Below, piece after piece: positions 1 through 9,770 of a stretch of DNA of 53,959 nt (position 1 is its first letter; the number at the start of each line of letters is the position of its first letter). Where the stretch lies: the NCBI RefSeq assembly GCF_001645765.1, contig NZ_LWUJ01000013.1:1-53959 (forward strand), in the 5' to 3' direction. The notes below the pieces were generated by a model that saw nothing but the letters and a program-made list of their open reading frames with translations, had not been told where the DNA came from and did no database searches. The DNA is from Candidatus Mycoplasma haematobovis (lineage in GTDB: Bacteria; Bacillota_I; Bacilli_A; Mycoplasmatales; Mycoplasmoidaceae). Both the position numbers and the translations under genes were made by a program.

Positions 1-782
1 TTCCTGCATTAGATATTGATAGATTAAAGAAAATCAAAATATCTCTACCTGATTTAGCTACTCAAGCAAAAATAGCTAACAAACTAAATCAATTCTGAAA
101 ACTATCTGGGGAGCTCTGTGGGGAGCTAAATTTAAGAAAAAAACAATATGAGTACTATAGGGATGAGTTACTGTCATTCAAACAAGATAACAAGATTGAA
201 TGGTTAACTTTAGGAGAAATAGCAACTGATATTTATAGAGGCAGTTTCTTTCCTAAAAATTCAATTGAGGAATCAGGAGAACCTTGCATAAGATATGCAC
301 AACTATATGAAGAAGATAAATTACAATTGGATGGTTGCACTTTATTTACAGATAAATCAAAGATTCAAAGCCCCAAATATTGCGAGTATGGAGATGTTTT
401 GATAACTGCCACAAGCAATATTGGAAAAAATATAGCTAAAGCTTGTGCTTATTTAGGAAGGGGAAAAGCGTTAATTGACAACATATGCGTGGTAATTAAA
501 CACAATCAAAATCCTAAATATTTAGCTTATGCGTTATCAACTACAAATATTCAAAAACAAAAAATAAAGTTAAGCATTTCTTCTGGACTATTTAATATTA
601 CTTTTGATTCAATTAAAAAAATCAAAATTCCTTTACTTTCTTTAGAAAAACAAAAAGAAATTGTTGATTTATTAGATAAATTTTGAGAATTGTCTAACAA
701 TATTAAAGAAGGATTGCCTACAGAGATATTAATGAGGAAGCAACAGTATGAGTACTATAGGGATGAATTATTAAAATTATAA
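1..782 (+). CDS. hsdS: Type I restriction-modification specificity subunit HsdS (5' end outside window)
   Basis: C-terminal ~260 residues of a type I R-M specificity subunit, which chooses the DNA target and bridges two HsdM and two HsdR subunits. Visible are the end of the central conserved helix (PDLATQAKIANKLNQFW), the motif RKKQYEYYRDELL, a second target-recognition domain (about nt 200-640) and the distal conserved helix LEKQKEIVDLLDKFWELS, closing with another QYEYYRDELL and TAA. TGA codons within it must be Trp. Its last 131 bp are identical to the end of the hsdS at 1563-2738. No hsdM or hsdR lies in the window. The family call is firm; the target sequence cannot be predicted. Confidence 0.9.
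645..775. repeat. 131-bp direct repeat, copy A (3' end of first hsdS)
   Basis: Identical base for base to 2601-2731 in the second hsdS and in the same orientation. It encodes the distal conserved helix and the EYYRDELL end of HsdS. It lies downstream of the second recognition domain, so homologous exchange here and at the similar central block (143-212 versus 2099-2168) could swap recognition domains. Confidence 0.9.
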
Positions 783-806
783 GACCTAATAATTTAATTT
801 ATTAAT

Positions 807-1226
807 TTGGCTATCAACAAAAAGTTAATCGGTAGTTTATTAGGGGGGGCTACGATTTTAATTGCTTCTTTTGGGGGTCTTAAAATAAATGACACAATAG
901 CTTACAATAAAAAAATGACTCGTTATTCAAAAATACCGAGTCAGTTTTGGCTATCTGGATTAACAAGCACCGGAGGAGAAGGGGTTTGATATTTACCAGA
1001 TTACAAAGATGATGAAATTTGAAAATATTGATATGAAAATAAAGATACAAATGATCAAACCAAAAGAAATGGCTTTGTAAAAGAACATACAAATTGAGAA
1101 GCATTTAGAGATTATTGTTATGCTAAAGCTGATGAAGGATATCAAGAGTGTAGCGATTCGAGAGGATGATGTATGGAATGCGCTAGAGATAATTCTTGAG
1201 ATTTTGAACAAAAACGAAAAAAATAA
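807..1226 (+). CDS. Haemoplasma-type small anchored protein, Trp/Cys-rich
   Basis: 139 aa from TTG at 807, the first usable start after an in-frame TAA at 795; ends at TAA. It opens with a short lysine-containing head and a Gly-rich hydrophobic stretch (about residues 6-24), so a membrane anchor or uncleaved signal is likely. The remainder is hydrophilic with many Trp (six encoded by TGA) and Cys, including CYAKADEGYQEC and GWCMEC. It lies 24 bp after the first hsdS. The motif LKINDT is echoed in the decayed copy at 3460-3656. No known family or function recognised. Confidence 0.65.
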
Positions 1227-1354
1227 AAAAACTCAAATTATCTACTATTAATAATCACAATCTGTTATCATCTCCTCTTAATATCAAAATAATAAATTGA
1301 AGAAGCGTAACTTGCGCTTCTGTATATATTGCAGTTTCAGCCACCGCAATTACT

Positions 1355-1549
1355 TTGTCAGCCTTAAACCAATCTTCTTCAATTGCTATTCACGAAAAAA
1401 AAGTTGAAATAATTCCAGTTAAACCTTTCGTAGCTCCAGATAAAGTTGCTCAAAAAACAGTGAACGAATTTGATGCATACAATAGCTGTAGAAGTAAATG
1501 GCTTCCTTCTTATTGCAGAAAGTTTGGTAATGGTAAATATACTTGATAA
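1355..1549 (+). CDS. Short hypothetical protein, start uncertain
   Basis: 64 aa from TTG 1355 to TAA 1547-1549, with a TGA-encoded Trp as last residue. The same frame is open upstream to about 1262 and codes for a hydrophobic stretch (VYIAVSATAITLSA). The real protein may therefore begin further upstream at a non-standard codon and carry an N-terminal anchor like its neighbours. Two Cys near the C-terminus (YNSCRSKW, SYCRKF). It sits just upstream of the second hsdS. Region 1227-1354 holds no other gene that I can see. Confidence 0.4.
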
Positions 1550-1562
1550 TTAAATTTTTCGC

Positions 1563-2738
1563 GTGTCTGATATTCAATATTTAACTATCAAAGATATATG
1601 CGATTTACAAGCTGGTTATGGCTTTGAAAGTCATAAATATAAAGAAAACGGGGAACCTATTTTACGAGTTACGAGTTTAAAAAATAACAAAATAGATGAT
1701 ACTCAACTTAAATTTTTCTACCCTTCAGATTATTCCAAAAATTTAGGAAAACATATACTATACCCTAATGAAATAGTTATTTCAAAAGATGGAACTATAG
1801 GAAAAGTTGCTTTCAACAATAAAAATTGCAATTTTTATTTAAGTTCTCAGTTAATTAAAGTAATACCCAAAAATAACATTCACACTAGGTACTTGTTTCA
1901 CTTTCTTATTTCAAAAACTAAAGAAATTGAACAAATGACAACAGGTAAATCTGCAATACTACACTTAAATTTAAATAAATTCAAAGAACTCAAAATCCCT
2001 GTTCCGCCTCTAGAAAAACAAAAAGAAGTTGCTAATTTACTAGATAAGTTTTGAAAATTATCAGAAGAGCTTGAAGAAGAGCTAAGTTTAAGAAAACAAC
2101 AATATGAGTACTATAGGGATGAGCTACTTTCATTCAAACAAGATAACAAGATCAAATGATTAACTTTAAGAGAAATAACTACAGATCATTACAGGGGTAA
2201 GAGGTTCTTAAAAAATTCTATTTTAGAATCTGGAGACCCTTGCATAAGATATGCGCAATTATTTGAAGAGAATAGACTACATTTTGATATTTGTACTTTA
2301 TTTACAGATAAATCAAAGATTCAAAACCCTAAATATTGCGAATATGGAGATGTTTTGATAGCTGCTACAAGCCAAAGCAAAAATGGAATAGGTAAAGCTT
2401 GCGCTTACCTAGGAAAAGAGCAAGCATTAATTGATGATGTATGCATTGTAATAAAGCATAATCAAAATCCTAAATATCTATCTTATGCTCTATCTACTAC
2501 TAATGCTCAAAAACAAAAAACAAAATCGAGTATGTGAGCTTGTTTATTCAATATTACTTTTGATTCCATTAAAGGGCTTAAGATTCCTGTACCTTCACTA
2601 GAAAAACAAAAAGAAATTGTTGATTTATTAGATAAATTTTGAGAATTGTCTAACAATATTAAAGAAGGATTGCCTACAGAGATATTAATGAGGAAGCAAC
2701 AGTATGAGTACTATAGGGATGAATTATTAAATCAATAA
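1563..2738 (+). CDS. hsdS: Type I restriction-modification specificity subunit HsdS
   Basis: 391 aa from GTG 1563, normal length for HsdS. Order: first target-recognition domain (~1-140, starting SDIQYLTIKDICDLQAGYGF), central conserved helix PLEKQKEVANLLDKFWKLSEEL, RKQQYEYYRDELLSF, second recognition domain (~190-345), distal helix LEKQKEIVDLLDKFW, and terminal EYYRDELLNQ. Its second recognition domain is homologous to but clearly diverged from that of the first hsdS (for example TSQSKNGIG against TSNIGKNIA), whereas the conserved spacers are near-identical. This is the pattern expected of an HsdS set that shuffles specificity. Three in-frame TGA codons encode Trp. Confidence 0.9.
2601..2731. 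repeat. 131-bp direct repeat, copy B (3' end of second hsdS)
   Basis: Identical to 645-775 in the same orientation. Recombination between the copies would delete 1956 bp (the intervening small genes and most of the second hsdS) or, with another copy elsewhere, exchange specificity domains. Confidence 0.9.
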
Positions 2739-2764
2739 TGATCAAGTTAAAGATTCCATTCCTG

Positions 2765-2992
2765 TTAATTAAATTTCAATTCTTTAGGTCTTAAAGACTC
2801 GCACTTAGTAGAGTAACTTAAACATCTATTGTATTTTTCTCAAGTATTAAATATTCTTTCAACTGTCTTATTGAGAGGAGCAGAAACTTTTAAACTTAGG
2901 AGATCTAATAGACTTTACTGGTTTAGATTAACCAAGCCACCCACAACACCGGATGCTATTCCAACAATAACTAATATTCCTAATAATATTTT
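2765..2992 (-). pseudogene. Remnant of a small anchored paralog
   Basis: Reading minus from 2992, one frame gives a hydrophobic anchor (KILLGILVIVGIASGVVGGL), then an internal TAA, then in the same frame a hydrophilic part with TWEKYNRC and TKCESLRP ending at TAA 2765-2767. A TAG stands directly before it and no start codon is present. The layout (anchor, then Cys-containing tail) matches the intact small proteins nearby, so I read it as a decayed member. The 2739-3082 gap contains nothing else recognisable. Confidence 0.4.
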
Positions 2993-3082
2993 CTAAATAT
3001 CTTCATTCATTACCACAAATTCTTTAACTTTATTCCTGCTTTAAGTTATATAAGGCTGAAAAGATATTTCAGGAATTAGACA

Positions 3083-3325
3083 ATGAAATTAATTAACAAA
3101 GTGAAAACTGTTTTAATAGGTAGTTTAGTGGCGGGCAGTGGCGGTGCTTTATATGGTTATATTACAAAAGATAACGGATTATCAAAACCAGTAGTAAATC
3201 CTAGACCTAAACCAACCAATCAAGCATACAAAGATTGTATACAAGGAAAGGGAAATATTAAAGCAAAATCTGAAAGTGTTTGTGGATGGCTATATAGAGG
3301 CTTAAAAGGAGTAAAAAACAGGTAA
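3083..3325 (+). CDS. Small anchored hypothetical protein
   Basis: 80 aa, ATG to TAA. N-terminal Lys-rich head, then a Gly-rich hydrophobic segment (about residues 10-27, IGSLVAGSGGALYGY) typical of the anchors in this block, a Pro-rich linker, and a tail with two Cys (AYKDC, ESVCGW). Its head resembles that of the protein at 807-1226. No TGA codons. Function unknown; probably membrane-anchored with the tail outside. Confidence 0.6.
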   Translation: MKLINKVKTVLIGSLVAGSGGALYGYITKDNGLSKPVVNPRPKPTNQAYKDCIQGKGNIKAKSESVCGWLYRGLKGVKNR

Positions 3326-3459
3326 TTATAGGTCTTTAATATTTATTTCAAGAATTACTTTTCTTAATAAACGTTTTGGATCCATCCAAAAATAATTTAA
3401 TTTTTGCAGAACAATAAAAGATTGTTTTTCATAACGGTTAATAAAATTTAAATATTAGA

Positions 3460-3656
3460 AAAAGGTAATTGATGGATTGCTGGAGGAGTAGTTTTCTATA
3501 TCCTCATTTGATGTTAAATTAAATGATACTTTAAGTTGAAACCAAAAAGTTGGTTATTACAGGAATATCAATAATCAATTTTCCAAAAAAACTCCACCAG
3601 AAATATTGAAAGAAAATTACTTACCAGCTTGAGACGATGATGCACTTTTAAGATAA
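3460..3656 (+). pseudogene. Frameshifted remnant of a small anchored protein
   Basis: One frame gives a hydrophobic start (WWIAGGVVFYILIW) up to about 3516. The reading then continues in another frame with VKLNDTLSWNQKVGYYRN and PAWDDDALLR to TAA 3654-3656. The second part resembles LKINDTIAYNKKMTRYSK of the protein at 807-1226. One frameshift separates anchor from body, so this copy is probably dead. The rest of 3326-3686 shows no gene. Confidence 0.4.
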
Positions 3657-3686
3657 GCATTCTCTAAGAGAAGTAGTTAAAAAAGA

Positions 3687-4268
3687 TTAAATTAAACACC
3701 TAGTTTGAACTAATTCTTTAATTGAAACATCGTCTTTTTTGAATGGTCTTGTTTTGCATCAATTAATTCAAGCTTTGTAATTATCTACTAATTCATTTTT
3801 TCATTCCAGTCTCTGATCTTTAAATAAGTCTTTGTATATTAATTCCTTTTCAAAGAAAGAAACTCCAGAAATATACATAGCATCTTCATTCGCCACTTCT
3901 CTGTCTTGTTCCTTTAATTGTCCATCTTTCAAATAATCTACCACACTCATTACACAGTACTTTTTGTAATTATCTACACTAACTAAGAATTTCCTATTAC
4001 TTGTTTCTTTATCGCATCAAAAACTTAAAGCTACTCATTTCTTATTCTCTCCAACTAAGAATTCATCTAACTTAATATCCTTATCAATCTGATTCTTGTG
4101 TCTCACTAATATTCTCTTGTAAATCTCTTCTTTATCCTTAGCGCTTGATACTAATTTGAAGCCTTCACTCTCTAATGAATTAGAGATAATTGGTGAGCCT
4201 CTATAAATTCCATAAAGTACTGCTAATGCTACTATTCCTAGAGAAAATATAGTCTTCTTATGCTTCAT
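3687..4268 (-). CDS. Haemoplasma paralog with WC motifs
   Basis: 193 aa, ATG 4268 to TAA 3687-3689, containing four TGA-Trp. Residues ~5-22 (IFSLGIVALAVLYGIYRG) form an N-terminal anchor, with basic residues before it and a hydrophilic tail after. The tail has two similar cysteine modules: SFWCDKETSN through YKKYCV, and AWINWCKTRP through VQTRCLI. Last gene of a minus-strand set (4258-6346); its start overlaps the end of the preceding gene by 11 bp. No function recognised. Confidence 0.65.
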
Positions 4269-4905
4269 TTCTTCTTGGCGAATCTAAAGTTACACACCAA
4301 GACCTAGCATATTTCTTATCTAAATAGTTTTCTTTAGTAGAGTGTTGATTTAATCTATAGCCACATCAATCTTGAAGTAATGCTATAGCCCTATCTGCAT
4401 TATTCTCTCTTTCATTAAATTCATTAATTACTCCTGCTCTTGCAATATTTCCCCTTAATTCCTTAAAGACTTTATTCCATTCTTTTTCTCTAAGTTCTTC
4501 ATCTAATTCTTCTACTAAATGAACTCCATCCTCTTCAAGAAACTCAATTGCCCATGTAGCTGTACAATATCTCCTAGTTCTTCATAAAGTTAAACTATCT
4601 CAATCTGTACTATTAAATGCTTCTCTACATCACCTATTTAAATAATAAGCTCCTTCTGCATCTGAAGCTTTATTAGTTAAATAAGGAATAAAATTTTCTC
4701 TAAATAAGTCTGCTCTATTAGTAACAAAAATTCTCTTTCACTTATTAAATGGTTCTTTCTTAATTTCTAGAAGAGTTTTAAATCCTTGTGATCTTACTAC
4801 TAAATAAAGAAGTGGTTTTCTATAAAGACTAGAGAAAATTTCAAAGACAATTAACCCAGTTGCACCAGCAAAAGATAAAGTAGTAAGAAATTTCTTAATA
4901 TCCAA
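4258..4905 (-). CDS. Haemoplasma paralog with WC motifs
   Basis: 215 aa from TTG 4905, preceded at 5 nt by AGGAG, a fair ribosome-binding site. Residues ~5-25 are a hydrophobic anchor (FLTTLSFAGATGLIVFEIF). The hydrophilic body has paired Trp-Cys motifs: LNRWCREAF, RRYCTATW, LLQDWCGYR, ARSWCVTLD. Same architecture as its neighbours at 3687 and 4993 but little sequence identity outside the WC sites. Function unknown; likely extracellular, anchored at the N-terminus. Confidence 0.65.
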
Positions 4906-4992
4906 GAACTCCTAAAAAGGATAATTCTTGTTGAGAATAATAATTTAAATTTATTGAGAATTTCGAAAAATTTTTAAATTGCTTGGAAGAAT

Positions 4993-5661
4993 CTACTCTT
5001 CTGTGCATCATTGCTCAGCTTTCTTGATTTTTTGTTCTAAATCATCTTCAAAACTTTTTGCATCTAAAGCATTTAAACAAGCTCCTTTAAATGTCTCTAA
5101 ATCTTTATCAAAATTCTCTTCAGTAATAGTTAATAAATTGGTATTATTTCAAGCAGTTGCCATTTTCAAGTTGTCCACTTTATTTTGCATATATTGTCTT
5201 GCTAGATTTCTAGTTTTTTCATTATCTCAAACCTCTATCTCGTGTTCCAAAGTATAAATATACTTCCTGCCTCGGCCCTTCAAAATATCACCAACTTTTC
5301 TTGGATTAACACATCATCTTTTTGCTTCCACTTCTTCTTCAGAACTTAAAGAATCTTTTTTCTCAAAAGAATTACACAACTTTCTTAATTCTTCTCCCTC
5401 TTTACCATCCTCAAGATTCCTCGCTTTCTTAAAAGTCTCTAAAAGTCGTGGATGTTCTTCAAAGGGCGTACTTAAATCTACAGGAATATAACCCTGTTTA
5501 GTTAAAGCTATTTTCCAAGATGCATTACTCCTTTTAATTTCTGACGAAGGTTTAAGACCGCTTTCAGTAGTTTCAACGGTCGCAAAAGGAATTAGTAAAT
5601 AAGCAACTACAGAAGTTCCGGACGACAAGACTAAACCAAGTAATTTATATGCTAGTTTCAA
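4993..5661 (-). CDS. Haemoplasma paralog, two-module WC protein
   Basis: 222 aa from TTG 5659-5661 to TAG 4993-4995. N-terminal anchor (~3-25, YKLLGLVLSSGTSVVAYLL), then two related modules. The first ends LCNSFEKK...AKRWCVNPR (about residue 118), the second ACLNALDAKSF...KKAEQWC near the C-terminus, both of the form C-x(~20)-W-C. The protein at 5666-6346 is a clear sister, and its stop lies 4 bp upstream of this start. Function unknown. Confidence 0.7.
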
Positions 5662-5665
5662 TTTA

Positions 5666-6346
5666 TTAATCTACACACCACTTTTCAGCTTTTTCCATTC
5701 TTCTTTCTAAATCTTTATCAAAACTCTTAACGGCTAACAAATCTAAACATGCATTTTGAAAATTCTCTTTATCTTTTGGTGAAAAGGATGAACCTATATT
5801 AAGTTTACTATTATTCTCTCAACTAACTTCCAACTTTAATTTTTCATCCTGATTCTTTGAATAATCTTCTATTTTTTTATTTACCTTAGCACTATCTCAT
5901 ACAAAGCCTCTTTCTTCTGCTTGATAAAGTAATTTCTTTCCTTTCTGTTGCAATAATGAATCTAGTGTTCTTGGTTGTACACATCATCTTTTTGTCTCTT
6001 TTTGTTCCTCTGGGCTTAATTGTTCTTGTTCTCTAAACTTATCACACAATTCACTTAATTTATTATCTGCTTCTCCGAATGGTATAGTCTTCTCTTCACT
6101 ATATGCTTCAGCCAAACCTGGAAACGTTTGCCAACTATCATTCTTAGATACAAGTGTATATCCTTCTTTAACTAATTCTTGTTGTCAAGTAGGAGTGGTA
6201 CGATCTTTTGATAATTCCGATTTATCTTCAACTTTAATATCGCTACTATTAATATCATTATTATTAAACTTTGAAACTAATAAATAAGTTGCTGTTGATG
6301 ACCCTGCTAAGAAAAGTAAACTTAATACTTTTGTAACTAACCTCAA
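5666..6346 (-). CDS. Haemoplasma paralog, two-module WC protein
   Basis: 226 aa from TTG 6346 to TAA 5666-5668. Anchor at ~4-24 (TKVLSLLFLAGSSTATYLL), a short linker, then the same two C-x(~20)-W-C modules as its sister at 4993-5661: LCDKFREQ...KRWCVQPR and ACLDLLAVKSF...KKAEKWCVD (in order; middle residues omitted). Between the modules both sisters share KGRK or KGKK and VWD. Tandem duplication is the simplest origin. First gene of this minus-strand set, divergent from the gene at 6410. Confidence 0.7.
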
Positions 6347-6409
6347 ATTTTAATTATTTAACTTATACAACAACTAAAGATATTTAAAATTCATTAGTTA
6401 AGCCAATAG
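6347..6409. promoter_or_regulatory. Divergent intergenic gap, probable promoter region
   Basis: 63 bp of AT-rich DNA between two genes that face away from each other (minus gene starting at 6346, plus gene at 6410). TATTTAAAAT at 6381-6390 could serve as a -10 box for the plus gene. No clear -35 and no operator symmetry seen. Confidence 0.3.
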
Positions 6410-6904
6410 ATGTTTGATGATCTACTAAAGAAATCGGAAGAACTCATTAAATGATGAAAACTAGAACTTGGTGTTACCTTAATATCTTTTTCATTCTTAA
6501 CGGTTATTGTAGGAGTCTCTACAGAATGATCAATTCCTTCTCTTGAAGAACCTATCAATACTTCAAAAATGTTTGAAGAAATACCGTTATTAGTTGTTGT
6601 AGTTGTAACTCTCATAGTTCTTATTGTCTTAATAGCAGTAAGTGTATTTAAGAGTTTCAAAGTCTTAAATTCCTTTAATCAAATACTTAGAGTAATAAAT
6701 GAAGAGAGAATAAAGAATGTATTAAAGAAATCAAAAATATTACTAAGTAGTATTATCTGTTTAACAATATTCCCATTACTAATGCTTCTTCCTCAATTAT
6801 CAGGAGTATTAGCTTTCGGTATCATCGTCTGTAAATTTTTGTTCTACAAAAACAATAAAGAGATCTACAATCTAATAAACAAAACAACAAACCAAGCCCA
6901 ATAA
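6410..6904 (+). CDS. Multi-pass membrane protein of unknown function
   Basis: 164 aa from ATG 6410 to TAA. Three TGA codons in the first 50 residues are Trp (IKWWKLEL, STEWSIP). Predicted membrane segments: ~22-38, ~59-80 (a very Val/Leu/Ile-rich stretch), ~112-128 and ~132-146. No family motif recognised. It stands at the head of the plus-strand paralog array but is not a member: it lacks the WC, LC and GWLF motifs. The larger hydrophobic content suggests an integral membrane protein. Confidence 0.65.
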
Positions 6905-6927
6905 ACATATAAGCAAAAACAAAGTAA

Positions 6928-7326
6928 ATGACATTCTTACTTAAAGGTGTTACAGTAGTAGCAACAACTGTTGGAATAGGTGGTGTTGGTTTGGTTGGCT
7001 CCAATTATGCTTTTCCGAAATCCGAAATCGTAGCTATTGAACCAACTGACAATAAAGAATGAGAAAATAAACTGCTTGAATTAGCAGACGAATTGAAAAA
7101 AACTAGTAATAATGGTTTAGCAGCAAAGATAGATAGCGCTCATCACAGTACTACATTGTCTTTTGTGGAAACTCCAGCAAATTCAAAAGAATTCAAAAAT
7201 AAAACAAGTGCTAGAGATGCTCTTAAAGCTTGATGTATAAGGACTGATGCACAAGAAGCAGAACTAAAAGATAAGTTATGCAAAAAAGAAGTAAAAAAAG
7301 GATGATTATTTGGAAATGATGTCTAA
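6928..7326 (+). CDS. WC/GWLF-family paralog 1
   Basis: 132 aa, ATG to TAA. The family pattern is complete here: short head MTFLLKG, Gly-rich anchor ending VGLVGSNYAF (~6-27), a charged ~70-residue middle with WENKLLEL, then the C-terminal signature ALKAWC, DKLC and KKGWLFGN. All the Trp are TGA-coded. The next gene starts within its last codons. Predicted to sit in the membrane by the anchor with the rest outside; no biochemical role recognised. Confidence 0.7.
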
Positions 7327-7636
7327 GTTAATTAAATTTCTTTATTTTGGAGCTGGTTGTGTTGGAACAGTAGTAGCAGGATCAATATCTTTATTAGCTA
7401 ACCAAAGAACAGAAGCTATTGACTTGCTACTTAAAGAATTAGTAAATGTTAAGAACCAAAGTGGTAGACAAGCGGGAATAGTGAACCAAATTAAACAAGA
7501 TGGAATGGATAATGAATTCAAAATTGAAAACAATCAATTTATAGATAGAGAAAAAGCTAAACAAACTTTAAATGATTGATGTGTTACTGGTGTTAATAAC
7601 AAAGATAAATACCTATTCAATAAGTTCTGTCACTAA
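7319..7636 (+). CDS. WC-family paralog 2, short form
   Basis: 105 aa from ATG 7319 (head MSKLIKF, like its relatives); an earlier in-frame TTG at 7310 is less likely. Overlaps paralog 1 by 8 bp. Anchor ~8-27 (YFGAGCVGTVVAGSISLL). Carries QTLNDWC and a last Cys (NKFCH) but lacks the GWLF ending, so it is a shortened or diverged member. Confidence 0.65.
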
Positions 7637-7639
7637 TTA

Positions 7640-8008
7640 ATGTCTTTACTTCTTAAAGTAGGATTGCCTTGTGTTATTGGAACTGCTGGTGCAGGTGTAG
7701 TTGGGTCTAATTGAATATTTACAACAAAAAGAATAGTTACTCTTACAAAACCTGAAGATGAAAGATGAAACGAAAAATTAGAATTATTACTTACTAAATT
7801 AAATCAAAATAGTGGATTAGATGCAAAAATAGATAAACAAACTAGTAGCCAAACGCTAGTAAGAACCACAAACCCCGCTAAATTTACTCACATCGATAAA
7901 GCCAAAAAAGCCTTGCAAGACTGGTGCAAAAGTAGTGACAAAAGTGACACAGCTACCCATGAAAAAGATTTATGTCAAGTAGAGGAAACTAAAGGCTGAA
8001 TGTTTTAG
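7640..8008 (+). CDS. WC/GWLF-family paralog 3
   Basis: 122 aa, ATG 7640 to TAG. Head MSLLLKVGLPC, anchor ending GAGVVGSNWIF, then RWNEKLELLL in the middle and ALQDWC, EKDLC and KGWMF at the end. The anchor-coding DNA (GCAGGTGTAGTTGG followed by TCTAATTGAATATTT) recurs at 8925 and 9771, which suggests recent duplication or conversion. Starts 3 bp after paralog 2. Confidence 0.7.
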
Positions 8009-8014
8009 GGCGGT

Positions 8015-8386
8015 GTGAGCTTCCCAATAAAAACCACAGTTGGATGCTTAGGTGGTTTAACAGTATGTGGTTGTTTATTAGGAAGTAATTACGTATTTAC
8101 AAAAGAAAAATTAGTAGATATTAAAGACAAAAATAGTAAAGCTTGAGACACCAAAATTACATTATTACTAAACAAAATTATTAGTACTGTTAACAATAGA
8201 GAAATAATAGACAAAATTTCCCAAAACAATCCTGGAATTTTGATAACTACTTCTGGAAAATTCTCTAATAGTGCTAAAGCTAAAGAAGCTTTACAAAACT
8301 GATGTAAAAAAAATAACAAATATGATCAAAAATTAGTTGAAGAATTATGTAAAGTTAAAGATCAAGTAGGTTGAATGTCAAAATAA
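8015..8386 (+). CDS. WC-family paralog 4
   Basis: 123 aa from GTG 8015 (another GTG two bases earlier is out of frame) to TAA. Head VSFPIKTTVGC, anchor through GCLLGSNYVF, AWDTKITLLL in the middle, and ALQNWC, EELC and VGWMSK at the end; the final LF is replaced by SK. Stop overlaps the next ATG by 1 bp. Confidence 0.68.
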
Positions 8387-8745
8387 TGTCAGTATCTTTA
8401 ATAAAGTGAGTTGCTTTAGGAATAGGAGGGGTCAGTGCCGCAACAGCAAGCACCGTAGCAATAATAAATCATAAAGCTAATATTGCTGAAGACGCACTAT
8501 GAACAGCAAGAACTGATGAACTGGCTAAGAAAATAAAAGCCGAAAGCAATAATTGAAAAAAGCTAGTTGCGGTTATTACTGGTAAAGAAGAGGAAGAAAG
8601 CATTTTTAAAATCGAAAACGACAAATTTAAAGATCCAAAAAAAGCAAAGGAAGAATTAAAAGAATGATGCCAAAATAGTGAAATAAAGGAAAGAACATAT
8701 AACAATATCAATCTTGATACTACTGTTTGTAAATTTAAAAAATAA
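8386..8745 (+). CDS. WC-family paralog 5, divergent
   Basis: 119 aa, ATG 8386 to TAA. Head MSVSLIKWVALG, Gly/Ala-rich anchor without the GSN motif, a charged middle, and ELKEWC then a lone Cys (TTVCKF) at the end; no GWLF. It resembles paralog 10 (11239-11595) in the anchor (GIGGVSAATAS against GISGIGAISGG) and in its ending, so the array seems to hold two subfamilies. Confidence 0.62.
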
Positions 8746-8924
8746 CAATTCCTTGCATAAACTACATACTACTTAGTAGTAATTAATGTATTTAAAAAAT
8801 ATCTTTAGGGTTAATTATTACTTTCGTTAAAGGTCTAGTTATTTTGAGCAGAAATTTAAAAATAATGAAATATTACTAAAAATCAACTAATTATTTAAAA
8901 GTAAGTAAAAGTTAGTTTTTTCAC
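8746..8924. other. Intergenic gap in paralog array
   Basis: 179 bp, very AT-rich. An 8-bp palindrome-like ACTACTTAGTAGT is seen near 8770-8782. No complete family member is readable; a promoter for paralog 6 may lie here, but I cannot place its boxes. Confidence 0.3.
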
Positions 8925-9314
8925 ATGTTAAGTTTAGTTAAATTTGGAATGCCTTGTTTTTTGGGAGTTGGGAGTGCAGGTGTAGTTGGATCTAATTGAA
9001 TATTTAAAAAAGAAGAGGTGTTACTAATAGATAGCGAAGACAAAGAGGATTGAGACCAAAAGGTTAAAGACTTGTTTAAAAAAATTAAAAATGGAGATAC
9101 TAATTTAAAATCACAAATTGCTGGAACTAGTGAACATGCGAAAAGCCTAGAAATAGAAGATAGTAATAATAATAACTTTAAAGAACCAGCAAAAGCAAGG
9201 GATTCTTTAATAGCTTGATGCCAAAGTAAAAGGGATTCAAACGAGGATATAGTTACAGAACTATGCAAAGAGAAACAATGAACTGGCTGATTGTTTGGTA
9301 ATCGAATGGGATAG
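8925..9314 (+). CDS. WC/GWLF-family paralog 6
   Basis: 129 aa, ATG to TAG. Head MLSLVKFGMPC, anchor ending AGVVGSNWIFKK, DWDQKVKDL in the middle, LIAWC, TELC and TGWLFGNR at the end. Its 5' ~70 bp is very close to that of paralogs 7 (9771) and 11 (11768), whereas the middle is unrelated. That mosaic suits a conserved anchor with a variable exposed part. Confidence 0.7.
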
Positions 9315-9389
9315 TTGCATTATTTTTAGATACTGTTAACATTATTAATTTTTAAGAATATCGTAATAGATAATTAAGGGGACGTTTTT

Positions 9390-9767
9390 ATGATCAAACT
9401 GTTGATTTTACCTATTTTAGGATTAACAACAGTAAGTGGTAGATTAATTGGTAGTAATTATTTATTTAAAAAAATCATAAATGTGGATTTGGAATAAAAT
9501 GGTGGTAATTAACAATGAGATTTAAAACTTAAATTATTAATACCAAAATTAACTTCAAATACTCAGTTAAGTGTAAAAATAAATTCAGGAGGTGAAAGTG
9601 TTAATAATTTAGCTATTAACAGCTCCGCTCCTGAGGATTTTGCCCAAAAAGATAATGCAAGAAATGATTTAAAGAAATGGTGTTTAAAAAGAGAAAAAGA
9701 GGAGTATGAAAAATTGCATGAGAATGAATTGTGTAAAATATCAAAAGAGATAGGTTGGTTATTTTAA
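9390..9767 (+). pseudogene. WC/GWLF-family copy with two internal stops
   Basis: Reads as a full-length member in one frame from ATG 9390 (MIKLLILPILG, RLIGSNYLFKK) to TAA 9765-9767 (DLKKWC, NELC, IGWLF). It is interrupted by TAA after NVDLE (codon 36) and again five codons later. The frame is kept across both stops, so decay is recent or the copy serves as a conversion donor. Confidence 0.75.
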
Positions 9768-9770
9768 ATT

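Noticed and set aside
2739-3082. Possible non-coding RNA between the second hsdS and the gene at 3083
   Set aside because: No stable stem or conserved RNA core; the minus strand reads as a decayed small protein instead.
4979-5257. Plus-strand open frame of 92 codons
   Set aside because: Lies opposite the minus-strand WC protein 4993-5661, whose composition and sister gene support it as the real one.
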